Of a stretch of 64,000 nucleotides of DNA, positions 61,833 through 64,000 are shown piece by piece. Numbering within the stretch: position 1 is the first letter of the stretch; every line of letters begins with the position of its first letter. The stretch is from assembly GCA_049289295.1 (NCBI GenBank), contig JBATLL010000124.1, positions 1 through 64,000 on the forward strand. The letters run 5' to 3'. A model generated the notes under the pieces. That model searched no databases, was not told the DNA's origin, and was given only the letters and a program-made list of their open reading frames with translations. A program made the position numbers and the translations under genes. The DNA comes from BOKV01 sp049289295. Lineage in GTDB: Bacteria; Pseudomonadota; Alphaproteobacteria; Rhizobiales; Rhizobiaceae.

Positions 61833-63308
61833 TCAGGCAGCCTTGAAGCCTGCCTTGGCCAATTGTTCCTGCAAGGCAAACACGGTGCGGCCTCGCCCTT
61901 CACTCTTGGCCTTGTAGAGATTGCGATCGGCTGCCGCCATCAGTTCGCGAATGGTACGCCCCTCGCCAGGCCACAGCGCGACACCGACACTGGCACCGAT
62001 CCGCAATTGCTCCGGACCCCAGGCAACGGGCGCTCCGGCCGCCACGACCAGTTCATCGCAAAGCGATTGCAGCGCGTCCTTGTCGGTTCCCTGCGAGATG
62101 GCGGCGACAAACTCGTCGCCACCCATGCGCGCCACCATTCCCCTGTCACCGATGATGCGCTGGAACCGGGCAGACACTTCCACCAACACCGTATCGCCCG
62201 CTGGATGGCCGAACGTGTCATTGACTGCCTTGAAGCGGTCGAGGTCGATCGAAATGAGCGCAAAAGGCTGGGCACCGGTCTTTGCCGCCAATGATTCAAC
62301 ATGGGCATCGAAGAAGGTCCGGTTCGGAAGGCCTGTCAGGCGATCATGATTGGCAAGCCTGCGATTTTCCGCTTCCGACATTTCAAGCCTGTCGATCAGT
62401 CTCGAATAGCGCTGCACCGAAAAGACAAGGGCAGCCCCGAGCATTGCAAGCAGGGCAACCGCAAATGGCATGACAGAGCCAATGATCTTCATCCGTGGCG
62501 CCAGCGGCTTCCACAACAGCGCGATTGATGGTTCCGCCGCATCGTCGAAAAGAGCCATGGCGGTATGCCGGCCTGCATTGGCCACCGGTTCGATGGCCGC
62601 GGCCATGAACTCCATGCGGATTGCAAGATTGGAAATCATCTGCGGCGTGAAGGGCTTTTGCGCCAGAAACACGTATTCTTCCCCATCCCGGATCGCCTGC
62701 GCCTCGGTTTCGGGAATGATCACCTGCGCAATGATGAGCGAGGGCACGCCGTCAACCAGCCGCCAGGCCATGGCTTCAGCACCACCAGCCTGCCCTGCCG
62801 ACAGCCCTACCAGCATGTAACGGCCATTGGCGACCTTGAGGCGCTTTTCGCGGTAGATATGGCGCGCGGCCGCGACAAGGTCTTTGTTCTTCCGTGCGAA
62901 GGCGAGGTCCTGGGGACGGGCGAGAATCTGCTCGCCATTCACAGCAAAGGTCACGGAATCGTCGGGAGCCACTGCTGCCATCCAGCCATAGCCCAACTCC
63001 GACGCGCCATCCTCGACGATCTCGCGACGCACGAAATCAAGTGATGGAGTGGCAGTTGCGATGTTCGCGACTGCATCGTCCCAATAGGTGAAATCGGCAA
63101 ACTCGACTGCCGTCTGCTCGCGAACCCGTTGCAGTTCGTATCCCAGCTTCGCCTGATCGGACCTGAGCGCGTGGAAGTCCGCCTCACGGCTGGCCAGATC
63201 GACAATGAGTGCGACGATGGCAACAAATGCCAGTCCGAACAGGAATGCCGCGCCATATATCTTGCGCGCGACACGCCACGGTTTGCCCGTTATTGCTTTA
63301 TCCGCCAT
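61833..63308 (-). CDS. CHASE4-GGDEF diguanylate cyclase
   Basis: A 491-residue membrane sensor that should make c-di-GMP. A helix at about 15-38 leads to a periplasmic CHASE4 domain (about 45-225, with FADFTYWDDAVANI). A second helix (about 260-285) and a coiled segment follow, then GGDEF (about 310-485). The active site reads ARMGGDEF and NHDRLTGLPNR is the usual entry. The RxxD inhibitory site is missing (GDRG at its place), so product inhibition may be weak. The ATG at 63308 has GGGGG upstream; the longer frame to 63446 lacks support. Confidence 0.9.
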   Translation of the reverse strand: MADKAITGKPWRVARKIYGAAFLFGLAFVAIVALIVDLASREADFHALRSDQAKLGYELQRVREQTAVEFADFTYWDDAVANIATATPSLDFVRREIVEDGASELGYGWMAAVAPDDSVTFAVNGEQILARPQDLAFARKNKDLVAAARHIYREKRLKVANGRYMLVGLSAGQAGGAEAMAWRLVDGVPSLIIAQVIIPETEAQAIRDGEEYVFLAQKPFTPQMISNLAIRMEFMAAAIEPVANAGRHTAMALFDDAAEPSIALLWKPLAPRMKIIGSVMPFAVALLAMLGAALVFSVQRYSRLIDRLEMSEAENRRLANHDRLTGLPNRTFFDAHVESLAAKTGAQPFALISIDLDRFKAVNDTFGHPAGDTVLVEVSARFQRIIGDRGMVARMGGDEFVAAISQGTDKDALQSLCDELVVAAGAPVAWGPEQLRIGASVGVALWPGEGRTIRELMAAADRNLYKAKSEGRGRTVFALQEQLAKAGFKAA

Positions 63309-63410
63309 CAGCAATTCCCCCTGCCAGAATTCGAACAGTGCGGCCAATAGATTTAAGGAAGGTAAAGTTGCTGATTCCCGCGCTGCGGCCAAGAATGGGA
63401 AGCGCAGTAC

Positions 63411-63441
63411 AAAAAAAACCCGCCGTCTCCGGCGGGTTTTT
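63411..63441 (-). terminator. Rho-independent terminator of the DUF1476 gene
   Basis: On the minus strand AAACCCGCCG-GAGA-CGGCGGGTTT forms a strong stem ending in a run of eight T. It lies 20 bases after the DUF1476 stop. Confidence 0.92.
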
Positions 63442-63461
63442 CGCAATAGCTGTTCGAAGGG

Positions 63462-63785
63462 TCAGCCTTCCTTGACGACCTGCTCGCGCGCCACTGCCAT
63501 CAACTCGTCCATGGTACGGCGGATCTGATGGTCGGACTGCTCGACACCGGCGGCATCGAAATCCGCGCGGATCTTGCGAAACACGTCTTCATCGCCCGGC
63601 TCCTCGAAGTCGGAGCGGATAACTTCCTTGGCATAGGCATCTGCCGCTTCGCCGCCCTTTCCGAGCTTTTCGGCAGCCCACAGGCCCAGCAGCTTGTTGC
63701 GCCGCGCCTCCGCCTTGAACTTCAGCGCCTCATCATGCGCGAACTTGTTCTCGAACGCCTTTTCCCTGTCGCCAATGCCGCTCAT
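63462..63785 (-). CDS. DUF1476 / F1Fo-ATPase inhibitor zeta subunit
   Basis: A 107-residue helical protein of the DUF1476 family, known in alphaproteobacteria as the zeta subunit. It binds F1 and blocks ATP hydrolysis by the ATP synthase. REKAFENKFAHDEALKFKAEARRNKLLGLWAA (seen in part as FENKFAHDEALKFKAEARRN) is the inhibitory N-terminal region, followed by a four-helix domain. AGGAGG lies seven bases before the ATG. In Rhizobiales it often neighbours pur genes, in keeping with purB 7 kb away. Confidence 0.92.
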   Translation of the reverse strand: MSGIGDREKAFENKFAHDEALKFKAEARRNKLLGLWAAEKLGKGGEAADAYAKEVIRSDFEEPGDEDVFRKIRADFDAAGVEQSDHQIRRTMDELMAVAREQVVKEG

Positions 63786-64000
63786 TGCTGCCTCCTGAAT
63801 TTCAAACTGTCCGAACCGTTCGCTATATAGGTGATAGGTCCTGCATTTTGAATAGGCATGCTTGCAAAAAGCATTGCTTGCAAGAGCTGTCGAGAAGGTG
63901 CGTCCACATGCCCCCTTGCCGCTGCTGTATGATTGTTTAATGCGCGCGGTTGAACTACGGTCCTGACAACACGATCTGAGCTGGGTGATTCCGTATCGGG
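63786..64000. other. Right-edge non-coding stretch
   Basis: This contains the promoter of the DUF1476 gene and perhaps that of a gene beyond the edge. TGCTTGCAA occurs twice near 63860 and 63876. Nothing else is recognised. Confidence 0.4.

Noticed and set aside
1..64000. CRISPR array, prophage or insertion sequence
   Set aside because: No regular direct repeats with spacers, no integrase or transposase and no phage structural genes were seen.

Overview
The window looks like a chromosomal segment of an alphaproteobacterium, most likely a marine or soil Hyphomicrobiales (Rhizobiales) of the Phyllobacteriaceae type. The reasons are the GC-rich coding style, a B12-dependent class II ribonucleotide reductase, an F1Fo-ATPase inhibitor zeta subunit (DUF1476) not far from purB, several class III adenylate cyclases, TTAA-N7-TTAA (CtrA-like) boxes and many tightly packed ATGA-overlapping genes. 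Genus-level assignment is inference. No phage, insertion sequence or CRISPR array was seen.

Layout. 0.1-3.1 kb: a non-pyrrolysine MttB-family methyltransferase and a soluble class III cyclase, both on the minus strand. 3.1-4.7 kb: an AT-rich patch with a secreted DUF4189 protein and a small zinc-ribbon protein. 4.7-14.2 kb: a cyclic-nucleotide signalling island. It holds a membrane-[2Fe-2S]-cyclase fusion, an ABC exporter-like protein whose ATPase motifs are all degenerate, a stand-alone cNMP-binding protein, a PhnP-like metallo-beta-lactamase hydrolase, a secreted FecR-domain protein and, divergent from it, a CHASE2-adenylate cyclase. 14.4-19.7 kb: cyclopropane fatty acid synthase, then a translationally coupled run (cysteine synthase, AlaX editing protein, GFA protein, mercaptopyruvate sulfurtransferase, GNAT). 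19.7-25.2 kb: alanine dehydrogenase with a divergent Lrp-type regulator, hydrolase, MFS transporter, tRNA-Leu, CinA-like protein.

25.3-30.2 kb: a secreted caspase-like protein with a repeat domain, a small RDD-like protein, xanthine phosphoribosyltransferase and an MFS pump. 30.2-34.9 kb: nrdJ behind a long regulatory region carrying NrdR boxes, a DnaA-like box, a CtrA-like box and a foldable stretch. 34.9-41.7 kb: small conserved proteins, a nitroreductase, an MMPL/RND exporter, methionine aminopeptidase and RadC. 41.8-47.2 kb (minus): a molybdenum-hydroxylase maturation operon (flavin reductase, CoxD-like MoxR ATPase, CoxE-like VWA protein, split XdhC, MoeA/MobA-like fusion) with no hydroxylase structural subunits in view.

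47.4-54.9 kb: a LivGFHM branched-chain amino acid importer, a convergent LivK-like binding protein, and a second binding protein coupled to a P1-family aminopeptidase. 55.0-63.8 kb: purB, a second FecR protein, an RTX calcium-binding protein with three CtrA-like boxes and an unusual NNYVTE repeat, a small hydrolase whose start codon lies in a long inverted repeat, a TorF-like porin, a CHASE4-GGDEF diguanylate cyclase and the DUF1476 protein. The right edge (63.8-64.0 kb) is non-coding.

The strongest candidate for an undescribed system is the 4.7-14.2 kb island: redox- and envelope-linked cyclases beside a cNMP receptor, a possible cyclic phosphodiesterase and a pseudo-ATPase exporter. All functional links in it are inferred from gene order and motifs.
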